Shown piece by piece: positions 20,687-30,457 of a DNA stretch of 64,000 nt. Numbering within the stretch: position 1 is the first letter of the stretch; every line of letters starts with the position of its first letter. Made by a program: the position numbers and the translations under genes. The stretch is from assembly GCF_000002875.2 (NCBI RefSeq), contig NC_009390.2:352417-416416 (forward strand), in the 5' to 3' direction. The notes beneath the pieces are model-generated. The model was not told the DNA's origin and did no database searches. It saw only the letters and a program-made list of their open reading frames with translations. This DNA is from Leishmania infantum JPCM5. Its lineage: Eukaryota > Euglenozoa > Kinetoplastea > Trypanosomatida > Trypanosomatidae.

Positions 20687-21022
20687 TCACTTCGTGATGT
20701 TCCACACCAGTGGCTCCTCGCGGCAGAAGGGACACTTGCCCAGCTGCTGCGCATCCGCCACGCACAGGATGTTGCCGCAGCACCACAGCTCTACAAAGCA
20801 GCCAGCCGGCGGCGGCTCGAGGCAGACGCCGCAGACCTCCTCGTCATCGGCGCCCATGCTCATGTTTGGCGGGATCAAAACCTGACACGTCTCTTCGTTC
20901 TGCTCGTCCTCTGCGTTGGCGGCCGGATTGCTCAGCAGGGCAGCGCCGAGGAGGCCGTCCCTGGCCCCCAAACGCCCACTGGCTACCTCGGTCTCCATGT
21001 TGTGGGCCTGTGTGGATTGCAT
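20687..21022 (-). CDS. Small RING-type zinc-finger protein
   Basis: The 111-residue protein has a cysteine-rich C-terminal half: CGVC (C64, C67), then C75, CCGNILC (C81, C82, C87), and CPFC (C97, C100). The order C-x2-C ... C-C-G-N-x-L-C ... C-P-x-C resembles RING domains whose core reads 'CCG..lC..C....CP.C', as in many ubiquitin E3 ligases. The histidine position is not conserved, so it may be a C4-rich variant. The N-terminal half is low complexity. The frame extends 13 codons further upstream only through a GTG, so I use the ATG at 21020-21022; the ATG at 20996-20998 is an alternative. It sits in the leftward cluster between Trm11 and the twin-CX9C gene. Ubiquitin-ligase activity is inference. 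Confidence 0.78.
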   Translation of the reverse strand: MQSTQAHNMETEVASGRLGARDGLLGAALLSNPAANAEDEQNEETCQVLIPPNMSMGADDEEVCGVCLEPPPAGCFVELWCCGNILCVADAQQLGKCPFCREEPLVWNITK

Positions 21023-21867
21023 GGGAGGTGATACTTGAGAGGAAGAGAGCGCTGAGAGCACGCGTGGATAGCTGAGAGAGCAGCGAGAAAGGGCAAGCGA
21101 GGGAGAGGGCTCCTGAGGGTGACGAGTGCGTGTGTGTGCAAGGGTGGGGAGAGAGAAGTGGTAGTGGGCGATGCAGAGAAAGCACTAGAGTTAGATCGTA
21201 CTTCCTACGCAGCTGGCCGGGGGGGGCGGAGGGGCCCGGGAGAGAAGACGCGTTGATAAGGATGATGGTAAGCCCCCGCAGCATTCACAGCTCTCACCTT
21301 AACGCCTTTGTGGCCCGATCGCACCGAGTCGGCCTTTCCTCTCTCCCCCACGGTCACACGCAGATACAGATAATCAGAAAGACACATGCCAAGAAGAGAA
21401 CATGCGCGCACTTGTGCTGCTCACGAATGTGTCTGTGAGTGTAGCTGTGCGTCTCTACGCCTTGCAGTGGCGTGTCGATCGCTTTTTGTTTCTTTGGCTG
21501 TGTCGAGGGGTTTGACGCCTTAGAGGAGGCGGAGGCCGGGAGAGAGAGGGCGCAGGCGGCGGCACGTTACGTGTGCTAAAACCCAGACCACGCAACGCAC
21601 GCCGCCTACAGACACAAGTAGGCTTGCGTCCTTCATCCCCTTTCCCACATACGACTACCTGCATTACACGAGAAAGCATACACAGGCACACATGCAACGA
21701 TGAACACCGTCGCTACCATCGGTGCAACCACTCCTGGCTCCATCTCGCTTTCTTCACCGACGCACGTGCAGGAGCAGACGCGAAGAAAGAGGAGAGTCCG
21801 ATGACATGAAGGGATGCGGATGGAGATATCGATGGGGTACGGAATCGTCTTCGTCCTTCATCATCCT
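21023..21867. other. Intergenic region between Trm11 and the RING gene
   Basis: UTR-like sequence. Short open frames on both strands lack motifs; no gene or RNA seen. Confidence 0.6.
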
Positions 21868-23712
21868 TCACGGTCGGCTATGGCCGACCGTCTTGTGAGA
21901 CGCATTTGCGAGGTGCGAGGCCGCCTGCTTCGCCGCCCGCAGCTCGATGTTGCGCTGCCGATTTGCCACAATCTTGTCCTGCCCGTCCGGCCGGCTCTGC
22001 TTTCGACCGCGCCGGTTGCTTCCATCGCTGCCGCTGCCGACATCCACCCCTGTGGCAGGGGTGGAGGGGGAAGAGGCGTCTGCAGACGCCTTGTACTTGT
22101 GCGCTGCCTGGCGCTTCCGCTCGCGCTTGGCGCGGTAGTGCATGTAGTCCGCGTTGTCAGGCAGCTCCGTTGCGTCCATGAGCACACGCAGGTCATCTGG
22201 GGACTTCGTCGCGGCGCAGGATTCGCGTGACGGCGGCGGTATCGGCACCGGTGCGACCTTTCGTAGAACGATGAGGCGGCGCACAACCTTGAGCGATACC
22301 CGCTGCGCGATGTTGCATACAATGCGCAGGGATGGGTGACTGGGTAGCTCGTCGTCCGTGTAGTGATCGGTGGTTGGGTGCCAGAAGGTGAGATGGCCTC
22401 CGACGACGAGGTACGTGGCAGCGAACATGACGAGATCCAGCAGCACCTCGTGGGTGGGGTAGGCAGAGAAACTGACAGCTTGCTGCTTGGCGGCGTTGTC
22501 GCTGCCAGCCTCCGTAGAAGCCGCCGCTGCCGCTGCCGTTGGGATGGTGGCAGCCGTCGTTACCACCCTTTTGCGCGGCTCGCGTAAGCCGTACGGCGGG
22601 TCCGTGATGATGCTGTCGAAGATGCCGCCGGAGCCGAGACGCAGCGCGCAGGCGTGCCACGTCCGCGGCCACGCGGAGAAGTTCATGCGAGCTCTGTCAG
22701 GCGGTGGCAGGCAGTACAGCTTAAAGTTGGTGATCATGTTTGGCAGCACACGCTCCTCCTCCGTCAAGACGCACAACTGCTCCTCGGTGTAGGCCGCGAG
22801 CGCCAGGCGGCGTTGCTGCTGCATCTGTGGACTCGTCTTTCCTTTCTCCGTGCCAGCCCGCATCGCCCGTCCATCGGCGTCTGAGCCGAAGGTTCTGGCG
22901 CCGTAGTGCGCCGCCGCGATGAGCAGGCTGCCCGTGCCGCAGAACGGGTCGTACACGTAGTGGCCGCGACACACGCCTGACATGTTCACCATCATGAGCG
23001 ACTCCTCCGGCGGCATGGAGGTGGTGCCGATGTAGGGCCGCTTTCGCAGGTCGTACGTAGCGAGTAGCGCACTGCGGCTGGACTCGACGCAGAGGCGGCA
23101 GTGAAAGACGCGCAGCAGCGGCCCATTCGATACCCATCCTTGCGCTCCAGGCGGCGCGTTCTCGACAGCGTGCTGGAGGAATATGTAGTAGGCGCGCCCC
23201 GGCTGTCGCCACTCGACCTCGCCAGCGCGCGGCACACGCTTCAGCACTGCCTCCGCCACTGCACGCTTGGCGTCCGCGGAGTACTTCTTGCCGATTGTCT
23301 CTACCTGGTAGGAGTATGTCGAGCTCGTGAGGTGCGTCGTCTCGTCCTCGCCGACGAAGGCGGTGGCAGCGGTGGTGGGGAAGGAGGCCAGGGATGGGCC
23401 TGCAGATCCTGCCGCGCTACCATGGCGCTCTTCGAGGCACGCGTAGAGGTCCTCCAGTGTAGGGGCAGTCTCAAAGAGCGTGTACACTCCGCGCAACAGC
23501 GCGCAACGCTCCGCGAGGGCCTTGAGCTCGGAACGGCTCGCCGGCGACTCGAAGACACTGAACCAAAACGTATCGGCGCCGCCTGCAACCCATGGGATTT
23601 TGTCGTCCAGAAACGTGATGGGGACGCGCAGCGTGGCGGCTACAAACTGAAACTCTGGCAACCGAAAGTTGGCCAGACTCGCCGAGGAGGCAAAGACTGC
23701 CACGTACTTCAT
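21868..23712 (-). CDS. TRM11: tRNA (guanine-N2-)-methyltransferase, Trm11/TRMT11-like
   Basis: Trm11, with the small partner Trm112, makes m2G at position 10 of tRNAs in the cytosol. The 614-residue protein has an N-terminal region fitting the THUMP-type tRNA-binding part, then 'RPYIGTTSMPPEESLMMVNM'. The SAM-binding motif DPFCGTG is at residues 255-261 and the catalytic DPPYG at 371-375, with 'LVVGGHLTFWHPT' in the late Rossmann strands. This order (THUMP, DPFxGTGS, DPPYG) is typical of Trm11. The C-terminal 100 or so residues are basic and low complexity (KRERKRQ, RRGRKQSR), an extension beyond the usual 430-460 residues; an alanine-rich insertion follows DPPYG. The start is the ATG at 23710-23712, 60 nt from a credible acceptor. 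Confidence 0.92.
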   Translation of the reverse strand: MKYVAVFASSASLANFRLPEFQFVAATLRVPITFLDDKIPWVAGGADTFWFSVFESPASRSELKALAERCALLRGVYTLFETAPTLEDLYACLEERHGSAAGSAGPSLASFPTTAATAFVGEDETTHLTSSTYSYQVETIGKKYSADAKRAVAEAVLKRVPRAGEVEWRQPGRAYYIFLQHAVENAPPGAQGWVSNGPLLRVFHCRLCVESSRSALLATYDLRKRPYIGTTSMPPEESLMMVNMSGVCRGHYVYDPFCGTGSLLIAAAHYGARTFGSDADGRAMRAGTEKGKTSPQMQQQRRLALAAYTEEQLCVLTEEERVLPNMITNFKLYCLPPPDRARMNFSAWPRTWHACALRLGSGGIFDSIITDPPYGLREPRKRVVTTAATIPTAAAAAASTEAGSDNAAKQQAVSFSAYPTHEVLLDLVMFAATYLVVGGHLTFWHPTTDHYTDDELPSHPSLRIVCNIAQRVSLKVVRRLIVLRKVAPVPIPPPSRESCAATKSPDDLRVLMDATELPDNADYMHYRAKRERKRQAAHKYKASADASSPSTPATGVDVGSGSDGSNRRGRKQSRPDGQDKIVANRQRNIELRAAKQAASHLANASHKTVGHSRP

Positions 23713-23772
23713 TGCTGGAGTTCAACACCTCGCGCTCTCTCTCCCTTGCTTCTGCACTTTTTTGCACGCTTG

Positions 23773-23774
23773 CT
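23773..23774 (-). promoter_or_regulatory. Probable spliced-leader acceptor AG for Trm11
   Basis: On the minus strand a C/T-rich stretch is followed by this AG, about 60 nt before the Trm11 ATG. Confidence 0.45.
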
Positions 23775-24250
23775 TCGACGGCGGAAAAGCAGCGGGGCAG
23801 AAGAGGCACACAGTGGGGAGGGTGTCGGTTGTGCGTGCGTGCGTGTGTATGTACTCCAGCGTATGAAGTCGGAGTGCAGTGGATGCCTTGTGCGCGAGGC
23901 CTTGAGAGGAGGAACAGGATGGTGCGTGAAGAGAAGTGCATGTGAGGGAAAGGAGTTACTTGACACACAGAGAGAAAGAGTCAAGACGGCGTGGAAGGTG
24001 GATGCTGTCCTTCTCCGTTTCCTCCATCTGCAGCTAAAATCTCTCACGACTGTCTGCTGCACCTATCTTCTTCCCCTTCCCCTCTCATCCTCCTCCCGCT
24101 GTGTGTCTATGTGGATCTGGGAGTGGGGGCGCGGGAGTGGAACCACACGTCATGTGATGCAGTGTTGTTTTGTTTCGTCCTTTCGTTGCCGTGCGTTCTC
24201 AAGGATCTAATCAACATCCAACCAGCGCAAAGGAAAACACGCAGACGTAC

Positions 24251-24268
24251 ATATATATATATATATAC
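24251..24268. repeat. TA microsatellite
   Basis: About nine TA units in the 3' flank of DRC7, continuing into TA/CATG-rich sequence. Confidence 0.85.
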
Positions 24269-24662
24269 ATGTATATGCGTCTATGTGTGTATATACGTCT
24301 GCACATACGTGCCGCTGCCGTCGAAACAACCTTGGCTGCGTGCATGCCACCGCTCTCACTCGCCATCCCTTGTCATTGCTCCTACGGTCGCACTTGTGAT
24401 CCATGACGCACACCTGCCCACAGGAGGGAGGGAAGGGAAGGGGAGGGGAGGGGGGGGGCTAGTTGTACATAAAGGGAGCAGAAGGAGAAAACAACAAGTA
24501 TGACGAACGCCATCCGCGACACTGAGAAACGCGAGAGCGCGTCAGGCGAGGTTGATGAGCCCGTACAGAGGCTCGCAGTTACAGACACACCGACGAACGC
24601 GCCTTCGCTGAGGGAGGCAAGCACGTACCCACGTACCATATGCGGGTTCCTTGGTGTCTCTC

Positions 24663-27422
24663 TCAGTGAGTGGGGTGGTACAAGGCGGCGAGACGCGGGT
24701 CTTCGGCGAGTCGCTGGGCTAGTTGATTGTACTTTTCACTCGCATGATCGATGTGCTGCAGCAGCCGCTCATCCAGCACCTTCATACGCCATGTCGCCTC
24801 CTTGCAGTAGAGGGCAAAGGCCTCGGTCTCCTTGTCGCCCTCCAGCGCTGATGCATCACAGTTTTTGCGGTACAGCTGCTGCCGCTTGTTGAATTCCACC
24901 TTTTCCTTGTCCATGCGACTCTGCATAATGTGGCCTCGCTGGATGAGCCGATCCTTCAGCTCCTGCAGCGCTTCGTCTCTCACCTGCTTCGCCTGTTCCA
25001 TCGACAAGAGGACGCTGAGATAGTTGCCGTCGAAGTCGGCCGGCATCTCGAGCTTGGCGATGTAGGGGGCAAGGTAGTCCTTGCGCGACTCCTCGCGACG
25101 GGCTGCCTCGGCGAGCTTCCTTGCGCGCTCCGCCTCTGTCTCCTTCGGCCTATTGCGCAGCGTGTCGTACACACTGAGGACGTGCTGCGGCTTCTTGTGT
25201 TCCTGCTCGATGCTCTTGAGAATGTCCATGCACTCGTCTGACATCACCCGCTGCTCCATCAAGCACGCCGTCTCCACAGCGTTCAGCCACTTGCGCTCAT
25301 TGTACAGGTCGAGCTCGCTTGGCGGCTCCTCGCCGGGCAGCGAGACCACCCGCATCGGCGGCTCTGCCGGCTTGCCCGCAGCGGAGGCGGCGATGTACTC
25401 CTCCACCGAGGACGACGGCTTTGCGAACATGTGATATGGACGGAGGATGCTGCCCGCGTCGTAGTGAAAGAATACCCATATTTCCCCCACCGTGGGGGCG
25501 CTGTTGTTGCCACCACTCTTGCTCTCCGACGCAGGGCGCAGAAAGGTCGTCTTGGCCACGTCCTTGCGTGCCGGCACACTTTCATCGCGCAGAAACTTTT
25601 GACTGATGCGCACCGGATCCAGTCGTGGGTATACATGCAATGCTGAGACGTTCCCAGGGCCCTGCACAATGAGGCTGTGCATGTCTCTCTCACGCATCGT
25701 GGATGGGCGGCCGTAGCTGAAGCTGCGGTACCACAGTCGGTCGCTCCGACCCTTGTAGAGCTCCTTTACCTTACGTAGCGTGCTCGCGTCGTACAGCAGC
25801 TCCGTGCGGCAGTACAGGCCGTCGCTGCGCGCTCTCCAGTAGAACTTCATGGTCCGCTGCTTGCCAGGCTCGTAGATGAGCTCCCGAAGGCCCTCGACGG
25901 ACGTGTTGTGCATGCGGCCCTTTTCGTACCACTCCACCATCTTGCGGGGCCCTCCCGGGACCTTCTCCAGTGATACCGACGACGGGCTGGATAAGATCAA
26001 TGACTCCTTGGAAGACGACTGCGGGGCAGGTGAGGGAAAGACAGTGGCGCGGCGGAGCTTGTCGGCACGGTGAGCGTAGAAGACGTGCGTCTCGTGCAAC
26101 TCGGCGTACTCAGCGTCTGGCACTACCACCTCCAAAATTCGATAGTCGCTCTGCGAGTAGGGTGCGTAGCGGCGCACCACGGCGTTGACGTACGTGATTT
26201 CCTTGTATCCAGCGGGGTAGCGGCTTTCGTACTGGTGGCGGTTCAAGATCAGCTCGTTCGACCACAGATTGGGAATATACATGCGTCGACTCCTTGACGA
26301 GTCGAATACTTCAACCGTGCTCACTGTGGCGGCGGTCGTGGTCGCGGCCAGCTCGCTTGTGAAGGCGCGCCGTGTCGCCGATAAGGTACCGGTGAGGCTC
26401 TCCACCTCGTCGTCGCTAAGGTTCGCATACGAAAAGAGGCTTTCCCACTGGCTTCGATCGGCTAAGTCGGGGGAGAGGGAGCTCACGGGAGCCTCAGGTC
26501 GCATGTTCACGTGGTAGTCTTGGTGGTTGAAGAGCGCCTCGACCGAGGTGTACCGACTGTCAGTGGCAGAGAAGGCTATCAGCTGCCCCGTGGAGGGCTC
26601 CACAAAAACCGCCTTGGAGACAGACCGCCTGCCGCCAGGCAGGACGAGCACCCAGGAGTGAATTGGCTTGACAGCACCGCCTCGCACATTTGGGGTGTCG
26701 GTGTTCTTGGGATAGTCACCGGCACTGGCCATGACGCTTTCCTTCTTTCTGACCGATGCTGGGTCGGGATCTGTCGTCAGTCGCAGCGTCAGCTTCTCTG
26801 GAATCAGGGCCATATACGGGTTATTTTGTGGCATGTCATCTTCCACTTCATCATCGGAGTTGACCTCCTTGGGCAGCTCGCCTTCCCACATGGTGCTTTT
26901 CTGATCAGACAAGCAAACAGCCTTGGTTGCGGAACCGACGACAACGTAGGCGTTGAATCCGGCGCCAATGAGAAAAGATGTGAGCACGAGGGACATTTCA
27001 AAGCAGTTTCCAACCTGCCAGTCCAGCGCCGTTGCGGGCGAGACAATTTGCTGCGGGAGTTGCTCCACTGTGTCGTCGTACTCGTCGTCGTACATGGATG
27101 GATCGTAGAGAGGCTCGTAGCGCACGTAGTCGGCCACAAACTGGCAGGCCCCCTCCAAGTCAAAAAGTTCGTCGTACGGCAGCGACGTTGGTCGCACAAA
27201 CGAGCATATCATCTTTGGCCGCTGACACTCGTTATTCGGCAAGAGAAACAGTGACTTGCGGTCAGGAAAGTACTTGTGGTACAGGATGTCAAACTGCGTG
27301 GTGACTGCGATCAGGTTGTCATCTGCTGTGGTGTTGGTGTAAAAAGAGGCGGGAATATCGGGAGACCGGAGGAAGGCCTGGAGCCGATCCGCCCTCGATG
27401 CGGTAGCGGCCGACGAGGCCAT
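24663..27422 (-). CDS. DRC7: Dynein regulatory complex subunit 7 (DRC7/CCDC135/lobo) homologue
   Basis: DRC7 is a structural subunit of the nexin-dynein regulatory complex on axonemal doublets and is needed for regulated flagellar beating. The 919-residue protein shows a papain/transglutaminase-like region near residues 90-200 ('WQVGNCFEMSLVLTSFLIGAGF', Cys at about 140; 'AYVVVG'). A centre with conserved 'PNLWSNE...RYPAGYKE', 'MVEWYEKGRMHNTS' and 'LWYRSFSYGRPSTMRERD' follows, then a charged coiled-coil C-terminus. These fit DRC7 in order and length (about 870-920). The frame is open 116 codons further upstream, but that part is hydrophobic and non-conserved in look. A pyrimidine tract (about 27490-27525, minus strand) and AG lie just before the ATG at 27420-27422, so I start there. 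Confidence 0.9.
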   Translation of the reverse strand: MASSAATASRADRLQAFLRSPDIPASFYTNTTADDNLIAVTTQFDILYHKYFPDRKSLFLLPNNECQRPKMICSFVRPTSLPYDELFDLEGACQFVADYVRYEPLYDPSMYDDEYDDTVEQLPQQIVSPATALDWQVGNCFEMSLVLTSFLIGAGFNAYVVVGSATKAVCLSDQKSTMWEGELPKEVNSDDEVEDDMPQNNPYMALIPEKLTLRLTTDPDPASVRKKESVMASAGDYPKNTDTPNVRGGAVKPIHSWVLVLPGGRRSVSKAVFVEPSTGQLIAFSATDSRYTSVEALFNHQDYHVNMRPEAPVSSLSPDLADRSQWESLFSYANLSDDEVESLTGTLSATRRAFTSELAATTTAATVSTVEVFDSSRSRRMYIPNLWSNELILNRHQYESRYPAGYKEITYVNAVVRRYAPYSQSDYRILEVVVPDAEYAELHETHVFYAHRADKLRRATVFPSPAPQSSSKESLILSSPSSVSLEKVPGGPRKMVEWYEKGRMHNTSVEGLRELIYEPGKQRTMKFYWRARSDGLYCRTELLYDASTLRKVKELYKGRSDRLWYRSFSYGRPSTMRERDMHSLIVQGPGNVSALHVYPRLDPVRISQKFLRDESVPARKDVAKTTFLRPASESKSGGNNSAPTVGEIWVFFHYDAGSILRPYHMFAKPSSSVEEYIAASAAGKPAEPPMRVVSLPGEEPPSELDLYNERKWLNAVETACLMEQRVMSDECMDILKSIEQEHKKPQHVLSVYDTLRNRPKETEAERARKLAEAARREESRKDYLAPYIAKLEMPADFDGNYLSVLLSMEQAKQVRDEALQELKDRLIQRGHIMQSRMDKEKVEFNKRQQLYRKNCDASALEGDKETEAFALYCKEATWRMKVLDERLLQHIDHASEKYNQLAQRLAEDPRLAALYHPTH

Positions 27423-27940
27423 TAAGGCTGCGTTCCGGTTGGTAAATGCAGTAGACTTACAAATGTGGGCTTGTACCAACATCAGAAAAGGGCAAAGGTG
27501 AAAGCGCGAGAGAAGCTTGGTGTTCATTTGCCTAAAGCGGCAAGTCAACATGAACACTTGATAATGATACACTTTTGTCTGTAAGCTCACCATAAAAAAA
27601 AAGCAGGCTAGAGGGCACACAACTAAGGGCGCCGAAGCTATTTTAACGGCGATGCACTGCTTCTGACAATTTCCCCTTTCTCTGCTTGCGTTTCTTCGCT
27701 TCGTTACTGGCCAGTGCGCATCCGCAGCGTTTTCCTTTTTTTTTGTTCGGTATGTAGAGGGGCAATCCACGAAAGCGAATTGAGAAAGCTAGACGAATTC
27801 GCTATCATGGGAGTCTAGCTAGTCTGCGTTGCTGAAAAAGAAAAAAAACTAAGTACTAATGATTCTCGCACGACATGCTCAGCTTATGAGATGCGCGGAG
27901 TGCGGCTTTGTACGCAGAGGGCTTCAGGAAGAAAGAAGTA
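27423..27940. other. Intergenic region upstream of DRC7
   Basis: AT-richer than most spacers here. It contains the DRC7 splice-acceptor tract and short A- and T-runs. No gene seen. Confidence 0.65.
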
Positions 27941-28378
27941 TTACTGCATGTCCTTGGGCCTAGCGATGAGGACAGTCTCGTAGTTTTTGCGGCAATACAT
28001 ATCCCAGTAGAAAACCCCCCATGCAGCGGCAGCAATGCAGAGTAGCGCGCAGTACAACGGCGAGACGGTCAGGAGATTGATGTCGCCAGGCATCACCAAG
28101 CGTCCTGAAAGTGTCTGCGGAGTGAAGGTTTCGTAGTTCATAAACGCTGCTTCGTTACGCGCACCGACCTCTGCACCCTTAGCGCTACTCTTGTACTCGA
28201 ACGAGGAGCGTGGGTGATCGGCCATAGGCTTCATCTGGTAGCTTTTTGCAAACTCCTCCACTTCAATACGCTGCGCGGCGTCCGCCGCGCGCATGTTCTG
28301 AGAGCTGGCATGGAGGAAAAGACTGGTGGCAAAGGCGCTGCCACGGCGTGAAGAGAGCTTGAGGAAAGTGCACTGCAT
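27941..28378 (-). CDS. Small single-pass membrane protein, possibly mitochondrial
   Basis: The 145-residue protein starts at the ATG at 28376-28378. Residues 1-30 are basic and serine-rich with no acidic residue ('MQCTFLKLSSRRGSAFATS'), fitting a mitochondrial presequence. A hydrophilic middle follows, then one transmembrane helix at about 106-126 and a short tail of about 20 residues. That layout is common among kinetoplastid-specific subunits of inner-membrane respiratory complexes, but I recognise no family. It lies between DRC7 and the mitochondrial-type stomatin gene on the same strand. Codon use is less GC-biased than in genes to the left, like its right-hand neighbours. Function is unassigned; location is inference. 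Confidence 0.75.
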   Translation of the reverse strand: MQCTFLKLSSRRGSAFATSLFLHASSQNMRAADAAQRIEVEEFAKSYQMKPMADHPRSSFEYKSSAKGAEVGARNEAAFMNYETFTPQTLSGRLVMPGDINLLTVSPLYCALLCIAAAAWGVFYWDMYCRKNYETVLIARPKDMQ

Positions 28379-28872
28379 CTTCCAGTGCGTTCTGCGAAAA
28401 AGAGAGTTTTGGTGAAGTAGCTACACCTTTGTTTGGAAATCAGCGGAGCTAGCGAAAGAAGCAGTATGGCAAAGGAGGAGGAGAGGAATAGGAGAATGCT
28501 AGAGAAGAGACCAGTAATCGGGATGCCACAGTTTTATCTTCTTTGTGGAAATGAAACCACTGTGAGGAATAAGCTCACATCCCATAGGCGAATTTGTTTT
28601 CAGCCCCATTCATCGCAAAGTATAACAGCACTTTTTCAGGGAAAGCAAACGATAAAATTACAGGTACGCCGCAAACGAATGTGCTGCACGAATGGTGCCT
28701 CACTGCGTGATAGCAACAGAAACGGAATAGTTTCAGGCCATTTGTTCGTCTTTGAGCCAGAGGAGCACAAGGCACACCAGATCGAAATACTGTGAGGGTT
28801 ACAGCGCGGGGCAACACACCGCAGCGCTAAAACAAAAACACACTTACCAGCTCGAAAACTAGTCTTGCTTAG
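28379..28872. other. Intergenic region downstream of the stomatin-like gene
   Basis: A/T-richer spacer, probably the stomatin-like gene 3' UTR and the acceptor region of the small membrane protein. No gene seen; a 120-codon plus-strand frame (28433-28795) lacks motifs. Confidence 0.6.
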
Positions 28873-29946
28873 CTACTTGCCGGTTGGCGGCGAACACTTA
28901 GCCGCAGAGGTGGCGACAGTGTTGAACACGGAGAGTGCTTGGGTTGCAAACGTCGCAGGATCACTCACTGGCTGAGACATAACCACTGTGTTGGATTCTT
29001 TTGCCAGTTCGCCAAACTTCTCAATATAGCTTTCCGCCACACGGAGAGAGATGGCCTCGTTGCTGTGCTTCGCCTTTTCAATAGCATCGGAGACGATGGA
29101 AATGTTGTCGGACACTGCAGCTGCCTTTACTCGGATGGCAGCTGCAGCGCCTTCAGACTGCCGTTCAGCTGTGTATTTCTCAGCGTCTGCAACGCACTGC
29201 TGCGCAATCTTCATACCATTAGCACGGTTGATCGTCGCGGTAGACTCACCTTCGCTCTCTAGGATGAGCTTGCGCTTCTTTCGCTCTGCCTCAGCCTGCA
29301 GATCCATCGAGCGGCGCACCAGCTCGCTCACAACAATATCTCGGATTTCGTAGCGTTTGCACTCAATACCCCACTCGTTTGCTTCACGACGGAGCACTTC
29401 CACAGTGCTCTGGTTAAGACTGGCCCGCTCCCTGAAGAGGCTATCCAGCGACATCCGCCCGATCTCGCTGCGCATTGTTGTTTGTGCCAAGTTAATCAAG
29501 TTGAACACGGGGTTCTCAATATTGTAACTGGCTTTACAGGAATCCACGATCTTGAGAAAGAGAACCCCGTCAATCTCCACCATCACATTGTCAGATGTGA
29601 TTGCTGATTGGTTTGGAATTTCGATACCCTGCTCCTTCACATTGTAGTTGTAGCGAATCTTATCGATGAAGGGCACCACCACCCACCATCCAGAGTCCAG
29701 TGTGCGGTGATAGCGACCAAGTCGCTCCACGACGTATTCGTGGCCTTGCGGGACAATGTTGAAAAACGTATTTCGTGGTGGGCGCTCAATAAAAGAGGCA
29801 GGGTCAAGCAGCATTTTCTGCGAACGCTGCATCATCATGCGCGAGGAAGCGCTGCCTCCCGAAGGGTGCTCTTGAGGGGCCGAGTTGATGGGATACGAGG
29901 CACCTTGAGCCCCGTACTGAAGAAGTACAGTTCCACGACGAAGCAT
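28873..29946 (-). CDS. Mitochondrial stomatin-like protein (SPFH/prohibitin superfamily, STOML2-like)
   Basis: Stomatin-like protein 2 homologues form ring-like oligomers on the mitochondrial inner membrane and scaffold lipids and proteases. The 357-residue protein has a basic N-terminal stretch, then an SPFH domain from about residue 60 ('NIVPQGHEYVVERLGRYHRT', 'GWWVVVPFIDKIRY') through 'ALDS..RERASLNQ'-like and 'EWGIECKRYEIRDI' sequences to about 220. An alanine/glutamate-rich coiled coil follows ('AERKKRKLILESEGE'), then a C-terminal stomatin-type tail. There is no strong N-terminal transmembrane helix, as expected for the STOML2 subgroup. The start is the ATG at 29944-29946, preceded by a pyrimidine tract and AG. 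It is the first gene of the leftward cluster, facing the divergent switch. Confidence 0.93.
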   Translation of the reverse strand: MLRRGTVLLQYGAQGASYPINSAPQEHPSGGSASSRMMMQRSQKMLLDPASFIERPPRNTFFNIVPQGHEYVVERLGRYHRTLDSGWWVVVPFIDKIRYNYNVKEQGIEIPNQSAITSDNVMVEIDGVLFLKIVDSCKASYNIENPVFNLINLAQTTMRSEIGRMSLDSLFRERASLNQSTVEVLRREANEWGIECKRYEIRDIVVSELVRRSMDLQAEAERKKRKLILESEGESTATINRANGMKIAQQCVADAEKYTAERQSEGAAAAIRVKAAAVSDNISIVSDAIEKAKHSNEAISLRVAESYIEKFGELAKESNTVVMSQPVSDPATFATQALSVFNTVATSAAKCSPPTGK

Positions 29947-29972
29947 CTTTTTGCTCCAACTCGCATTTGATT

Positions 29973-29974
29973 CT
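29973..29974 (-). promoter_or_regulatory. Probable spliced-leader acceptor AG for the stomatin-like gene
   Basis: On the minus strand a tract of mainly C and T (about 29985-30030) precedes this AG, about 27 nt before the ATG. Confidence 0.5.
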
Positions 29975-30457
29975 TGAGTTTAAAGCCGAATGAAAGCAGC
30001 GAATGCAGAGGAGGAAAATGGAGAAGAGCACTTCAACATTAGCGGGTGGCGGTGAGACTGAAGGGAGATTGAGAGCGGCTGACTTCAAAGGGTTTGTCTT
30101 CTGTTCAACGCTCATCTTGCCATGGTAGAGAAGCGGGAAGTAAAAAAGCAGAAGTGCAGCGCTCTGTGTCTTGTTTTTTGATCACGTAGCAAAAATGAAT
30201 AGTTGGTCTGTGCAATCGCATGGGGTCTCAACTGGCTTCCAGTCCAGGTGCTGTTAGCTTCATAACGGCGAAAAGTGAGCTTTTGAACATGTTAGATTCG
30301 AGGGATGAAGTTTCAAGCCGCTGATACTCAAGTGCGCGTGTGCTGGTTTTGCCGCCCAGCGAAACCTTCGCTGTTGTAGGGGATCAGCTCCCTGCTGAGG
30401 TGGTCAACCCCCTCACCTTGCACAATGCAGTGATTCCACACAATGTGCAACACTCTG

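Larger units (their letters stand above)
23713..24662. other. Intergenic region between DRC7 and Trm11
   Basis: Read on the minus strand, a pyrimidine-rich tract (about 23775-23810) precedes an AG at 23773-23774 for Trm11. The rest is UTR-like, with a TA-rich microsatellite near 24251-24268. No gene seen. Confidence 0.6.

Noticed and set aside
27423..27770. 116-codon upstream extension of DRC7
   Set aside because: A splice-acceptor tract lies between it and the ATG at 27422, so the extension should not be in the mature mRNA.
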